Source: Endocalyx cinctus (Eukaryota > Ascomycota > Sordariomycetes > Amphisphaeriales > Apiosporaceae). From it: DNA of 64,000 bases. Below the pieces are notes generated by a model. That model did no database searches. It had not been told where the DNA came from and saw only the letters and a list, made by a program, of their open reading frames with translations. Made by a program: the position numbers and the translations under genes. Of this stretch, positions 13,463 to 24,221 are shown in pieces (position 1 is the first letter of the stretch; each line of letters begins with the position of its first letter). The DNA lies in NCBI GenBank assembly GCA_001600455.1, contig BCKC01000011.1, forward strand, positions 62,001-126,000. The letters are read 5' to 3'.

Positions 13463-14451
13463 CGTATTGTATCGTTACAGATAAGTATATGAATTGAAGA
13501 GATCAAATCCGATACTCTTCTTTCTGTTGGAAAATAAAATAGGGATATCGTAGGGGATGATTGAAGTGAAGCTTAATTAGGTAAAAGTATTCGTACTCAA
13601 TACTCGCATTATACATATATACTTTATTAAGATAGCTATAAATAAATTCGAGAGGATATGCATTTAAATAGACGAATCCACATAGCCGATAGCCTTTGAT
13701 AGTAACTGTCCGTCTGACTGTCACCATTGTTATCCATCACCATGAAGCATCCAGGATATATCACCTCTTAGTTATGGTCATATGGCTAAAGTTAATTATT
13801 CCTATGATAGAGAAAGGTATAAACTTGGAAATTAAGAATAAAAATACAGCATAGATTGCCATTCATTAAGTAAAGTATTATAAAATATTCACAATTATTG
13901 TAAATATATTATCAATATACTCTACCGCCAGTTACTTGAACCAGTACCGTCCAGCTCTAAACATATAATGAAGCTCTACCAAATAATTAGAATTCAATAT
14001 AGCTAAGTGAATCTTTCTCAATATCTAGTTATATAGAATTACAATAACTTATATTCAGTCTTGTTGACTTTCTGGAGAAGAATCCGTGAACAACACTGTC
14101 TTTGTTATCTGCTTCTCAAAACAGTCTAACGTTAGTTGGCAAACAAAGCAGCTTCAAAACGCAACCGGACCAAATTTCATTACATTCTGAACAAGTAAAT
14201 GAGAGATATATCTACAAAGGCTTCGTAAATTAATTTACTTAGGCAGGTATTTTCTGAAACGTAAAAGTCTGTTCATCAAGCTACTTCGCTTGTGCCCTTT
14301 ATACCCCTATATTGACCCTCTAATCATTTCATATTGTTCGTGAACCATATCATCACCCAAAGTCTAGTCCGGTACCGCCTCTTCTTAGTCTATCCAAGGG
14401 ATACCTTGTAACACGACACATATTAAAATTTCGGCTCATCGACAAAACACC
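13463..14451. other. AT-rich divergent intergenic region
   Basis: About 1 kb between the PGAP4-like gene and the Ulp1-like gene, strongly AT-rich with many stops in all frames. It acts as the 5' region for both genes. No other feature seen. Confidence 0.5.
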
Positions 14452-16719
14452 ATGGCCGTAGTCGTAGATTTGACTGCCACTACACCTGTCAAACATACAG
14501 ACCGTGCTCAAGTTTTCTGCGCAGACCAATGTCCAATCCGGCATTTAGGTAGAGCCAGCGAAATCAGCGAGCCTGATGGAGGATGGCCTGACTTGAATGG
14601 ATTAAATAGACTCCAAACGAATTATTCAGAATGGTTGAATCTCGAAGGCATCATAGATGCACTGAGAGCGTATTACAATGGAATACCACGCGGCATGATG
14701 CCGGGGATAAACATTGTAGAGTTAGCCGTGTCAACTATATTTTCGAGTAGCAAGAATGATTTTTTACAAGCGATACAGCTTCCATATAATCGATTATTTA
14801 GGACACTCAAAGAAACCGAATATACTATTATGCCCGTCAACCTGAGCAGAATGCATTGGCAGACAATAATTATACGTAAAGGGTTTCGACAAGATACACA
14901 AGACTGGTCACACATACTTCAGGTCGCCGTCCTAGATCCTTCCCAGCCAGCACAAACCCAGATAGAAAGGACCCAAGCGAGACTAAATGACTGGTTTACT
15001 CACCATAATTTCACTTTCGAGACCGGCTACCGGCGTGAGATGTGGGTGCCACCACAGTCCGATGAACACACTTGCGGTCCTCGCTCGTACTGGTATTCCA
15101 AACAAGTTCTAGACAGGTATTGTCAAAGAATTGAACAGGGGATACCGTACGATGAAAGCTTTTGGAATCCTCTAAGTGGATGGTTCGACAACGACTTCGT
15201 CCGAGGAGAGATGATTGGTCGAGTCGCTTGGCTGACGGTCCAAAGATTGGATTACAGCGCTCGGATCGCCATCGAAGCAGTACAACAAGTAAGGCTAGAC
15301 AATTCCAATGTTATCAATGCAAAAATAATGCGTTCTGTTCCTGTTGCGAATAACGCGATGCCTCAAGCACCCCCTCCGAATGTTGTAGCGAAGGCCGTGA
15401 GCACCCCTCAAGTGCTTCCAGCGGGCTCGGCCCCGACTCAAGCTCAAGTGAATCAGCTACAGGCGGGTATCCAGACACTACAGGCGGAGGTAACAAGACT
15501 TCAGGGCGATAACAGCCGCCTGACTCAGGATCTTAATAATAGTAATGGTCTGCTAAACCAAGAGATTGCTAATTCTCGAGCCCTAACGAGTCAACTCGCG
15601 AGCCTCAATATCACAATCCAACAGCTCCAAAGCGAGGCTGTCAAGCACACCTCCGACCAGTTCCGGTTCAAACAGATTGACGCAGAGAATAAGAGGCTCG
15701 CGGCGATTATTCAGGGGCTGCAAGCCAAAAATCCCTCGGCGCCGATTCAGGGACCGCCAGCTAACAATCCCTCGGCCACGGTCTATGCCTCGACCCAGCA
15801 GCTTCAAGCACAAATTCGACAGCTCCAGAACGCGAACCAGCAGCTGACTCAAGATGCGAATACTTACCAAAGCCAGTTGGCGAGCGCGCAGCAAACAAAT
15901 CAACAACTGACAAACCAGGTCCAACAACTGACAACCCAGGTCCAACAACTTACAGCCCAGCTGCAAACCCCGCCTACCCAAAACCAGTCTCCTCAAAACA
16001 TGACGCAGCAGCAACTTCAGATAGATAATCAGACGCTCCGAGCCCAAAATCAAAACTTGATCTTTAACCAGGGGATACGCGAGGCCCTAGTCACCAGTCT
16101 CGCGCAGCAAGTGTCGGCACTCGAGGCTCAAGTCGCCGAATTAGAAAACAAGCTTAAAGAGTGTGAGAAGCACAGGGCCAATAATGCCAATAATGCCAAT
16201 AACAACAACCAGAACGCAAAGAATCAGCAACCTGGATACGTTTCGCCCAAGATTCAAGCTCACGTGAAAACGGGAAAACCTCTATCAGAGTCAAAGAAGA
16301 AGGGCAAAGCCGACGACAAAATGTACGTACCCAAGAAGAAGGACTTCTTGCCCAACCCGCCCAAATCCAGGATCGAGAAGGCCAGGGCGAAGGATAGGAC
16401 GTACCAAATGGTGGGAGCGTACCTCGGGGCCCGGCAGCCGCACGAGCACCTGATCGCACCGAACTACTCGCTCACGCGGGATTACATCAGCTTCGAGGTG
16501 GACCTGCCGGTCGAGAGGAGGGATCCCATCTACAGGAAGTACGCCCGAGACCCGCCCCCGATGATCCCGGCCTCGTGGTACCCGCCTCCCAAGGGCGTCG
16601 CGCCGGACCCGCAACCCGTCCAGCCCCAGCCGAACCAGATGTGGTCCTCGTTCGTCCCGCCGCCCGACGTCTCCGCTGAGTGGGAAGTCCCTAAATCACC
16701 AACGCAGCCACAGCCGTAG
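14452..16719 (+). CDS. Ulp1-like (C48) cysteine protease domain fused to a Gln-rich coiled coil
   Basis: A single 755-codon open frame without an intron. Residues about 60-215 read as an Ulp1/adenain-type papain-like protease: WLNLEGIIDALRAYYNGIP, then His135 in SRMHWQTIII, Asp162 in VAVLDPSQPAQ, and Gln202 and Cys208 in VPPQSDEHTCGPRSYWY. These give the order His-Asp-Gln-Cys of clan CE. Residues about 320-585 are a long Gln/Asn-rich heptad coiled coil (repeats like VQQLTTQVQQLTAQLQ), followed by an Asn-rich spacer, a Lys-rich stretch (SESKKKGKADDKMYVPKKK) and a Pro-rich tail. Family members remove SUMO or ubiquitin-like proteins, but the substrate here is unknown. I know no named fungal protein with this exact layout. 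Confidence 0.75.
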   Translation: MAVVVDLTATTPVKHTDRAQVFCADQCPIRHLGRASEISEPDGGWPDLNGLNRLQTNYSEWLNLEGIIDALRAYYNGIPRGMMPGINIVELAVSTIFSSSKNDFLQAIQLPYNRLFRTLKETEYTIMPVNLSRMHWQTIIIRKGFRQDTQDWSHILQVAVLDPSQPAQTQIERTQARLNDWFTHHNFTFETGYRREMWVPPQSDEHTCGPRSYWYSKQVLDRYCQRIEQGIPYDESFWNPLSGWFDNDFVRGEMIGRVAWLTVQRLDYSARIAIEAVQQVRLDNSNVINAKIMRSVPVANNAMPQAPPPNVVAKAVSTPQVLPAGSAPTQAQVNQLQAGIQTLQAEVTRLQGDNSRLTQDLNNSNGLLNQEIANSRALTSQLASLNITIQQLQSEAVKHTSDQFRFKQIDAENKRLAAIIQGLQAKNPSAPIQGPPANNPSATVYASTQQLQAQIRQLQNANQQLTQDANTYQSQLASAQQTNQQLTNQVQQLTTQVQQLTAQLQTPPTQNQSPQNMTQQQLQIDNQTLRAQNQNLIFNQGIREALVTSLAQQVSALEAQVAELENKLKECEKHRANNANNANNNNQNAKNQQPGYVSPKIQAHVKTGKPLSESKKKGKADDKMYVPKKKDFLPNPPKSRIEKARAKDRTYQMVGAYLGARQPHEHLIAPNYSLTRDYISFEVDLPVERRDPIYRKYARDPPPMIPASWYPPPKGVAPDPQPVQPQPNQMWSSFVPPPDVSAEWEVPKSPTQPQP
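15895..15960 (+). repeat. 21-base coding tandem repeat in the coiled coil
   Basis: About three near-identical 21-base units (consensus CAACAACTGACAACCCAGGTC) coding for the heptad QQLTTQV. They show expansion of the coiled coil by tandem duplication. A smaller AATAATGCC repeat occurs at 16180-16203. Confidence 0.75.
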
Positions 16720-17243
16720 TGACAACAGCGTCGTGGGAAAACAGTGAGCAGGCTATCTGTAGTGGGTTTGGTGACTTTTCTTAATTGAATTTCTACGAGA
16801 ATAACAACTCTCATTAGTCGAAGTATTTTTATATAAAGTTTTCAACTGGTAGTATGGGTTGTCTTTAGACCAGGCCGTCCGCTATTTGACGGAGGTATCA
16901 CCTGGGTAATTTTCTTAGTTGCTGCACGGTGCAGCTTTTTTGTACGTAGAATAATTATGCTTATCTAAATAATTTGAATTGCTGAGAAAAGAAGAATTCA
17001 TTTCATAAACTGAAGAAACTGCGTAAACCTCTGAGGCGTGTATCTACTATTTGGTGTGTCATAGCCATAGGATAGTTATAGTCGCCAGCCTTCCAACGTA
17101 TTTCGTATCCAAAGTAAACACTACCTATTCATTTCCCGATAATTTTCATTCCAATTAAAAGATTTATGCTATATAGTAAAACATAGGTATTTTTGTACAA
17201 TATTTCACTTATACCGACTTACTCCACGGTGTGTCATCATCGA
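16720..17243. other. Convergent 3' intergenic region
   Basis: About 520 bases between the Ulp1-like gene and the mitochondrial gene. GCTGCACGGTGCAGC at 16920-16934 is a perfect 7-base inverted repeat around one central base and could form a small hairpin. Nothing else is seen. Confidence 0.45.
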
Positions 17244-18239
17244 CTAAGCTCTCGCCTCCCTATCCCTCTTCATCTTCATATCCTCCTCCTCATCTTTTGG
17301 TACTCTCACAATAGATGGCACAGTAATGGCGTTTAGTTTTCGAAATGCCTAGTCTCAAGTTATTAGTAATTTATATAACTGGCAGTAATTTTGGGTAATA
17401 CACCAATGACCAGGAGAAGTTCCTTATGAAATCACAATCTCAAACGCGAGGACGAGGAAATAAAATGGGAGCTAATCTTACGTCACTAATGGGCCCTTCA
17501 GGTAAAGTACCATTCCACCTGTCCTCTACCTTATCGATCTTCCCATCGTCGCCGACATGGATCCTCACGACCGAGTCAATCAACTTCTCAGCGCGAATTC
17601 CTCGTACGGTGTATTTGTTAGACAGCTCGATCTCCATCGGGTTACCGGCCGACTTCACGACGTGCGACTGCATCTGGCAGCTCGAGAACAAAGCTGGTAG
17701 GCCATACCACTGCGCCGCATACTTATCGAATCCCGTAGCCGTCGTCAGGGGGTCGTTGAAAGTGGCGTTCGGAGACCATAGAGAGAGGTTTTTTAGGGTG
17801 GGATTGCCGGTGAAGAGCTAGATGGTGAGATTCATGAGCAAAGAAATGAGGTTCGAAAAAAGAAAATGAAGAGCGGATGAATGTGCAGAAGAAGGTAGGG
17901 CAAGGAGGGGGATTTTACGTCTAGTACGCTTCCCACGAGAACCTTCTGGCGCGGCGTCAACTTGACGCCAGGTGCTTCTTTAATATATGTATTTTTAATT
18001 CCCAGCTCGCCAAACGCATTCGCAGCCTCCTCGGCCTTGGCCTGAGTCTCCTCCAAGGTGGACTTAGAGGGTGTTCCAGTAGACATGCTTCTGGTATTGA
18101 TAGTATTGGTAAACGCGATTCTCGAGTTGTGCGTCACACCTCTAGTTAGAGCTGTCTTGAGAGTGGCAGCGGGTCTGATCAAAATATTCTTTGGACTCGC
18201 TGATCTAAGTATGTTGATGAATACTGAACGCCGAAGCAT
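17244..18239 (-). CDS. Mitochondrial SnoaL/NTF2-like fold protein, conserved hypothetical
   Basis: Three exons, 18239-17919, 17817-17482 and 17348-17244, all joined in phase 0, giving 253 residues. The first 50 or so residues are rich in Arg, Ser and Thr with no acidic residue (MLRRSVFINILRSASPKN), a typical mitochondrial targeting sequence. A helix (STLEETQAKAEEAANAFGEL) follows. The middle part (ALFSSCQMQSHVVKSAGNPM, then IELSNKYTVRGIRAEKLI and VRIHVGDDGKIDKVEDRWNG) looks like the beta-sheet part of a SnoaL/NTF2-like cone fold. The short last exon ends in a charged tail (KDEEEDMKMKRDREARA). No enzymatic function can be assigned. Confidence 0.8.
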
Positions 18240-18873
18240 AGAAACGGTTCAAGGGGGGAATATGACCGATGAATAATGCTGAATATATCCAAAACGAAGC
18301 TGTCATTCAGGGAAGAGCTTTGATGGCAGTTCTTTGTACACTTGATTATATCATGCTGCAATTTATTTTATCTTTTATCGATCGACTGGTCATCGAAGCA
18401 TTCGTACGAAAAACACGAAATGTACTTGACGTCATGGATTTGTCGCTTTGTACTACCGGCAATTTGTGGAGTTAGGAGATGGAGGGTTTCCGGGATTGTA
18501 TACATATCATATATTGTACTATCTCACTAGGTGCGCGGATCGGGCCGTGAATCTAGATCACATGAATCGGGCGTTAGATTTCAACCTGCCACCATGATTT
18601 ATATGCTTTATATATTAATTCAGGGGCAGTTTGTAGCAATATGTTTTGTCCGGAGTTTGCTCCGTGTTTGGCGTGGAGAGCATTAACGCCCATGGCTATA
18701 TATGGGTAATAACTCAATCATGGCTTGCTATCAAATATCTGAAGTAATAAATAGAAAGTTATTCTGTTGCTGGAGAGAAATTTCATATATATATCTATAT
18801 CTTCCATCTGACTTTGAGTGTTTTTAGTAGCGTATCTTGTGTGACATTTGACAACTTGTACGTACCCCGTTCT
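18240..18873. other. Intergenic region
   Basis: 5' region of the mitochondrial protein gene and 3' region of the MYND gene. Small open frames here lack family character. No feature supported. Confidence 0.5.
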
Positions 18874-19942
18874 TTAACTTCTTTTATACCACTTGTTCTT
18901 ATCTACGTACGACACCAAATGCTTCTTGAGATTGTCCATCAATTCATCCAAACTGCTTGTAAAGTTTTCCTCCGATCCCTTGAGCAGATTATTTATCAGG
19001 TTGGCATCTCCGCTCGGGAAGTGCTGGTCAATGAACGAAGCATAATTTAATCGAATCTTGCGCTCGATTTCCCGATTAGCACGGCAAGCAGGACTCGTAT
19101 TCATAATGGGAAGTGTGTCGTAGTAGTCTAGATCTTTCGTCTCGGTCCAGTTATACGGCTCCGGCGCCCCTCCCAGAGTCCCTTCTCTCTCTCTTACATA
19201 TCTGTCAAGCGGCACCAACGCCTCGCCAAATCCATACTGACAACCCGCAGGATCAATAATCCACTCTTCATTACTTCTAGGAAGCTTGGCAAATAAGACT
19301 GAATGCGGACAGGCTTGGGTGTCCATCCCAGGGACAAGTTGGGTGCGTGCTACTGGTTTTCCGATATTCAGATCGAGGCTGTAAATGAACGGCGTAACAT
19401 CTATATTGAAGGACTGTCAATTAGAGGAATAGTGCTTTACGACGTACTCCGTTTTGGAAAAATTTACTTAATAGAACCCTTTTAGCTAGACGGCTCAAGA
19501 TCGCCAATGCCGTGGTGCATTGATTGTTGGCCAACACAGCTTCTCGATACTCCACATTTCTTGTCAATCCATCAGGAAACGCGATGAATTGGATGCGCGC
19601 AGAATCTAAGCGGGGTTCTTGATGAACTTCCAGCACGCCATTTCGAAGCTCAATCTTAGTAACGTTGACATCAAAAACGTATTTCCGAAATGTCAGCAGG
19701 ACGGACTTGAACAGCGTGGCTGCACGAATGAGCTTTTTCCGTTTGCTCATCAGGTTACAATAGGTCTTGTGCGTTGGCCAGTGGCTTTTTTGACATTCCG
19801 GGCTACAGTACATGACCGGCGCGACGTCTCCGTTGATATACTCAGGTGCGTTAATACAACCTGTACATCTTTGGGATGTTACTTTTACTTTCCTGCAGCA
19901 GGCGCATTCTCCGTTGAATGTCATAATAAACAGAGCGTTCAA
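18874..19942 (-). CDS. MYND zinc-finger protein
   Basis: Two exons, 19942-19468 and 19400-18874, give 333 residues. The N-terminus holds an MYND zinc finger: C13-A-C-C16, C27-T-G-C30, then YCSPECQKSHWPTHKTYC. The rest has no domain I recognise. The second exon begins VTPFIYSLDLNIGKPV and includes ACPHSVLFAKLPRSNEEWIIDPAGCQYGFG, a pattern seen in many fungal MYND-only proteins of unknown function. The intron is 67 bases (GTAAAT...TATAG). An alternative 3' site (ACAG at 19415-19414) exists but gives a worse join. A second ATG at 19924 could be the start. MYND fingers usually mediate protein-protein contacts. Confidence 0.8.
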
Positions 19943-20272
19943 AAATGTGTTGGCGACTTAGCGAGCCTAGTATAATTTAATGATAAAAAATGTTCAGTGA
20001 TAAAACATGTTCAGATCGCAGTATTTGTGGAAGAAATAGCAACCGTACTTGACCTGTCTTTAATGAGCAAATAAGATGCAGTGCCCCGCTCCTGTGTTAC
20101 ACTCCGGAACGGGACCGGATGCTCATACCCGTGAGACTGTGACATTGTACACTTCGGCTGGAATTATTTGTACTGATCCTATGTTTGATTGGGCGACTTT
20201 CAAAATTCTGGTTCATCCTACACAAGACTCTCTCAGAAAACTGTGTGTATTCAAGCAGCAAACTTATAATAT
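19943..20272. other. Intergenic region
   Basis: About 330 bases: promoter of the MYND gene and terminator side of the GH92 gene. No feature seen. Confidence 0.5.
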
Positions 20273-22714
20273 TTACATGAATATTTGAACCGCTGAAGCC
20301 ATAGTAGTTTGAGTCCAGCTGGGAGGTCGATCCTCGACTTCGCTCCCCCAAGTGGACTCGGTATTTCCAAGCGTGATATCCATCGTCCAGCCCTCTGAAA
20401 ACAGAGCGTGGCTAATCCAGGACTTAGTCCAAGGTTCTCCGTTGACCGTCACGTTCTGTATGTAAATGTTCTCGTACGCGCTGTCGAATCCCACTGTCCT
20501 AATCCGGGCCGTCTTTCCCGTCAGAGGACTGGTCACGTTGAAGGCCTCAAAGAAGGGAGCCGAGATGAGATAGACATCCTGGCCCGCGACGGGGAAGAGA
20601 CCCATCATGCCGAAGACGACGAATGCGCCCATCGAGCCGGAGTCGTCGTTTCCAGGCAACCCCGCGTGGGAGCTGTTGAACGCGGACGGGATGTACGTGT
20701 GAAGCCGTGAGGTCGATAACCCCGGTCGCCCTGCGTAATGGTACGCGTATACAGTCGAGAATACTGGCTCGTTGGAAATATCCGCTAGACCGGAAGTATG
20801 GAAAAAATCTAGCCGGTCGATGAACCGATCGTCGCCGCCCATGAATTCGACGAGAGTTGACATTGACTGAGGAACTAGGAACTGGTACTGCCATATGCTG
20901 GCCTCAAACGTCTCGCTCGGGTTCGTCGTCAGGGAACAGAAATCGGCGAGCGAGGAGCAGTCTATGGGATCTTGGAAGCCCCAAGTGGTATTTTGGTATT
21001 TGGGCTGGAAGAATCCGGTGAACCCAGTGTCATTTCCTTGGATAAGCGATGTCTGGGCCTCGTTCCAGAGGTTCTGCCAGTTCGCGCTGCGGGTGACGTA
21101 CTTCGTGTACAAGTCCGCTTGTCCAAGTCCCTGGGCAAGCGTAGCGAGGCAATAATCGTTGTACGCGTACTCGAGCGTGCGGGATATGCTGCGCGAGTTG
21201 GTACCGAAACCGACTGGGTCAAAATCAAGATACGGAATATAATCCAGGTTGCGCCAACTGGTGAGGCCGCCGCGACCGTGGAAGGCCCATTCTAAAGGCT
21301 CTACTTCGGCATCCTGGATAATGGCTTCCAGTGCTACGTCCCAATCTATGCCGGTCAAGTTCTTGACATAAGCGTCTACGAGCACAACGTCTGCATTGGA
21401 GCCGCCTTGTGTCCATCCATTACACAAGGACATGTGACAATCCGGCAACCAGCCTTCGTGAGTGTAGATGTCCAGCAAGGAATTGACCATCTGTATCTGG
21501 GCTTCTGGATCGAATATGGTAAGTAAAGGGTGCTGGACACGAAATGCGTCCCAAATGCAGTAATACGAGTCGAAATACGGCGTGCCGGGGGTGTTCCAAT
21601 TCGGATTCTCACCCGTGTAGTTCTGCGGGGAGATCATAGAGCGGTAAATGCCACTCCAGAAACTGGTCTGCAGATCGGTACTCACGCCGTCTCCGGGTAT
21701 CACGGAAATAGGGCTCAGCTTGGTGCGCCATGCGTCCTCGGTCTCGGAAACGAGACGATCAAAATCATTCAACGGATCAGGAATCTCAGTTTCGCTACTC
21801 GAACAGGCTTGTTCGGCGCTAATGAAGCTTATTCCCATCCTCGCCGTCAAGGTGTTATTACTCGAAGCTAAGCCTTCGAATCGTGCCCATCCACCGGCTT
21901 CGAGGAAGAAGAGATTGAAGCCGCGGGTGACAAAGAATTCCTTTGGCTCGGTGCCCGCGCGATTATTTACCCAGACACCATTCTCGGAGATATCACCGCC
22001 AAAGAAGTCGACGCAGAAATGCATGACGTAGGACCCGGCGCCGAAGCTGGGGAGGAAGGTTCCGTTGCCCGTCATGCGGCCGGTGTCGGGATCGACGCTT
22101 ATGCTTGCGTTCTGTCGACTCTGCCACAAGTCGGTAAGATCTAGCAAGACCATAGGGCGTTGACTGTCAGAAGAGGCTGGAAATTGGAACTTGTACAGGG
22201 CGGCCCTCTCTCCTGAAGTCATCTCGGCCTTGGTCCCGCTCTCCATCTCTACGGCGAAATAGCCCGGCCGGGCGACGACCGAGTCCTCGATATAGCTCGT
22301 CGCGCGCTCTCCAATCCTAAATTGACAGCTGTTTATATCCGCGTCGTCGGAACATATCTGCGGGAATAAAGGGAAATTGCCCAGGCTGGGATTTCCACCG
22401 GTACCGGAATCGTGAACGGAGCTGTATCCGGTTATGCGCGACCCGTCCGTCGAGAATCCGCCGGTATTTTGCCCATCAACGTTTGCGACTGGCTTGGCTA
22501 GACCGTATGGTCGTGTGGATCCGGCGAAGACATTACCACCGGCAGTGCTGCCAATGAGCGGATCAATGAAGCTGAGAACGTCTACATCTGCCGCCACTAG
22601 ACATTCGCGACTAAGCAGGGTAGTGAGAAGGATCAGGAGACAGCATGATGGATTTGATGAGGAATAAATCATATCGGCAGTCTTGTCTAGTTTTACTTCC
22701 GCCCAGTGATACAA
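20273..22714 (-). CDS. Secreted GH92 alpha-mannosidase
   Basis: Single exon of 813 codons. The likelier start is the internal ATG at 22672 (MIYSSSNPSCCLLILLTTLL), which gives a normal signal peptide and 799 residues. The GH92 pattern is clear: FIDPLIGSTAGGNVFAGSTRP at the start of the mature protein, ITGYSSVHDSGTGGNPSLGN, then YYCIWDAFRVQHPLLTIFDP and near the end LPGNDDSGSMGAFVVFGMMG. GH92 enzymes are calcium-dependent exo-alpha-mannosidases acting on N-glycans and fungal mannans. Many N-glycosylation sites and the signal peptide indicate secretion. It is transcribed in the same direction as the MYND and mitochondrial genes, with no sign of functional linkage. Confidence 0.93.
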   Translation of the reverse strand: MYHWAEVKLDKTADMIYSSSNPSCCLLILLTTLLSRECLVAADVDVLSFIDPLIGSTAGGNVFAGSTRPYGLAKPVANVDGQNTGGFSTDGSRITGYSSVHDSGTGGNPSLGNFPLFPQICSDDADINSCQFRIGERATSYIEDSVVARPGYFAVEMESGTKAEMTSGERAALYKFQFPASSDSQRPMVLLDLTDLWQSRQNASISVDPDTGRMTGNGTFLPSFGAGSYVMHFCVDFFGGDISENGVWVNNRAGTEPKEFFVTRGFNLFFLEAGGWARFEGLASSNNTLTARMGISFISAEQACSSSETEIPDPLNDFDRLVSETEDAWRTKLSPISVIPGDGVSTDLQTSFWSGIYRSMISPQNYTGENPNWNTPGTPYFDSYYCIWDAFRVQHPLLTIFDPEAQIQMVNSLLDIYTHEGWLPDCHMSLCNGWTQGGSNADVVLVDAYVKNLTGIDWDVALEAIIQDAEVEPLEWAFHGRGGLTSWRNLDYIPYLDFDPVGFGTNSRSISRTLEYAYNDYCLATLAQGLGQADLYTKYVTRSANWQNLWNEAQTSLIQGNDTGFTGFFQPKYQNTTWGFQDPIDCSSLADFCSLTTNPSETFEASIWQYQFLVPQSMSTLVEFMGGDDRFIDRLDFFHTSGLADISNEPVFSTVYAYHYAGRPGLSTSRLHTYIPSAFNSSHAGLPGNDDSGSMGAFVVFGMMGLFPVAGQDVYLISAPFFEAFNVTSPLTGKTARIRTVGFDSAYENIYIQNVTVNGEPWTKSWISHALFSEGWTMDITLGNTESTWGSEVEDRPPSWTQTTMASAVQIFM

Positions 22715-23800
22715 GAACGCAAGTACGAATATACAGTCAATGCTGAATATCTAAACTTCTAAAGTAAAGAAGAATTGATGTCGAAGTAAAATGGGACAGA
22801 AAGTCGCAATCGAAATCCACTAAAATGCTGCATTCTTAAATAGCCGTCGATCTGCCCCATCTTGACATACGTTGTACACTGCATTGTACGATAAAGAGCA
22901 GTATAAAAGATGTATTGAATGTAACCTTCCCGAAGAGGATTGTTGTGTTCTGCTGTAAACAGATCGATTACGGGGACTGCGGGGATATATGGATGCACTA
23001 AGGATATACGCCTATCCATTATACATAGTTATTAGTATGTATACTTCCGTGCGGGGAAAGGTTTAGTGAGTCTTACCCCAATAAATGCGCTACTCTTTCT
23101 AAATACTTAAGTACTTAGTGTAGATCCTTAGCTGCTTTAGGTACCTAACTAAGTACTCTGTAAGCTGGTAAGACTTGACTGATTGTAACAATTCGGTACT
23201 CCTATGACATTTTGTGAAGAAATATATAATGGACAACCGATATTGCTTTGGTAAAATTAGTTATTGACGCCTATGAGCGCCGAGTGAAGTCAGCAAGGCC
23301 GCCGTATCCAATATCTCTGTGCAGAAGCGAACGTAGAAAAATAAAGAACATAGTGTTCGCGTTGTGATGTCATTTTGAAAGAATACACCGTAAAGAAAAC
23401 CCATTCATCCATTCACCAATTCTACGATAGCCAAGATTGTACGCGGTTACTTACACAGTATACTATTATTACACTAACGATTAAGCTCTAAGAGCCGCTA
23501 TAGTAATACCACTCTAATCCCTGTGGATGGTGCCCAGGGTGCCGTAAGACCGACAGACCGGATAGTTGCGTTAGCCGTTTTAGCAGTATACACAGTAGGT
23601 ACGTACCTAACTAGCTAGCTAGCTAGGTATCACTTTACACTGTACAGAGTACTAATTTGAAGTGTCACTTTCCGAAATTTGATACACACGTCCAAACGTC
23701 CTGCATTCATAAAAAAGTGTCAAGACAATAACTTAAACATTTCTTTAATGTATTTTACTAATTTTTATCATCAATACCTCTTATCACTCCATAGCCCATC
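22715..23800. other. Divergent intergenic region with TACCTAGGTA-like palindromes
   Basis: Upstream of both GH92 and the SWIM/RING gene. It contains two clusters of TACCT/AGGTA and AAGTACTTA palindromes (23101-23160 and 23596-23630, including a (CTAG)n-like run). No coding sequence is supported. Confidence 0.45.
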
Positions 23801-24178
23801 ATGAGTGCGAGCACGAGCTCAAATACGGCGTCTTCGCGTAAACGTAAAGCCTTAAATCACGTAGAGCATGAGAAGCAGTCGCGTGGGATGTCTCAGCATC
23901 ACCAGCGGTATTATCCCGTAGACGACGATGAAGATGACAATGTGGAGGTCATCGATGTAAAGCCGAAGAAAAGAAAGACAAAAACCTCTCGGAATGTAGA
24001 AGATATCCCAGTGGTGCACGAAGAAAAGCGATTACGATGGTGAGCGCAATTACCTGCTTTCTCTTGCGTTCTGCATGTACATGCCTTGTTTGCAATCACT
24101 CACTGATTATTCCAGCTTTCGCGCCAAACCACCTCAGAATTTCGAAGTTGTATATGAGCGCGCCACGTCCCAACGGTT

Positions 24179-24221
<43 letters not shown>

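Noticed and set aside
15583..16053. 156-codon minus-strand Leu/Arg frame
   Set aside because: Antisense of the Gln-rich coiled coil; Leu richness mirrors CAG/CAA codons.
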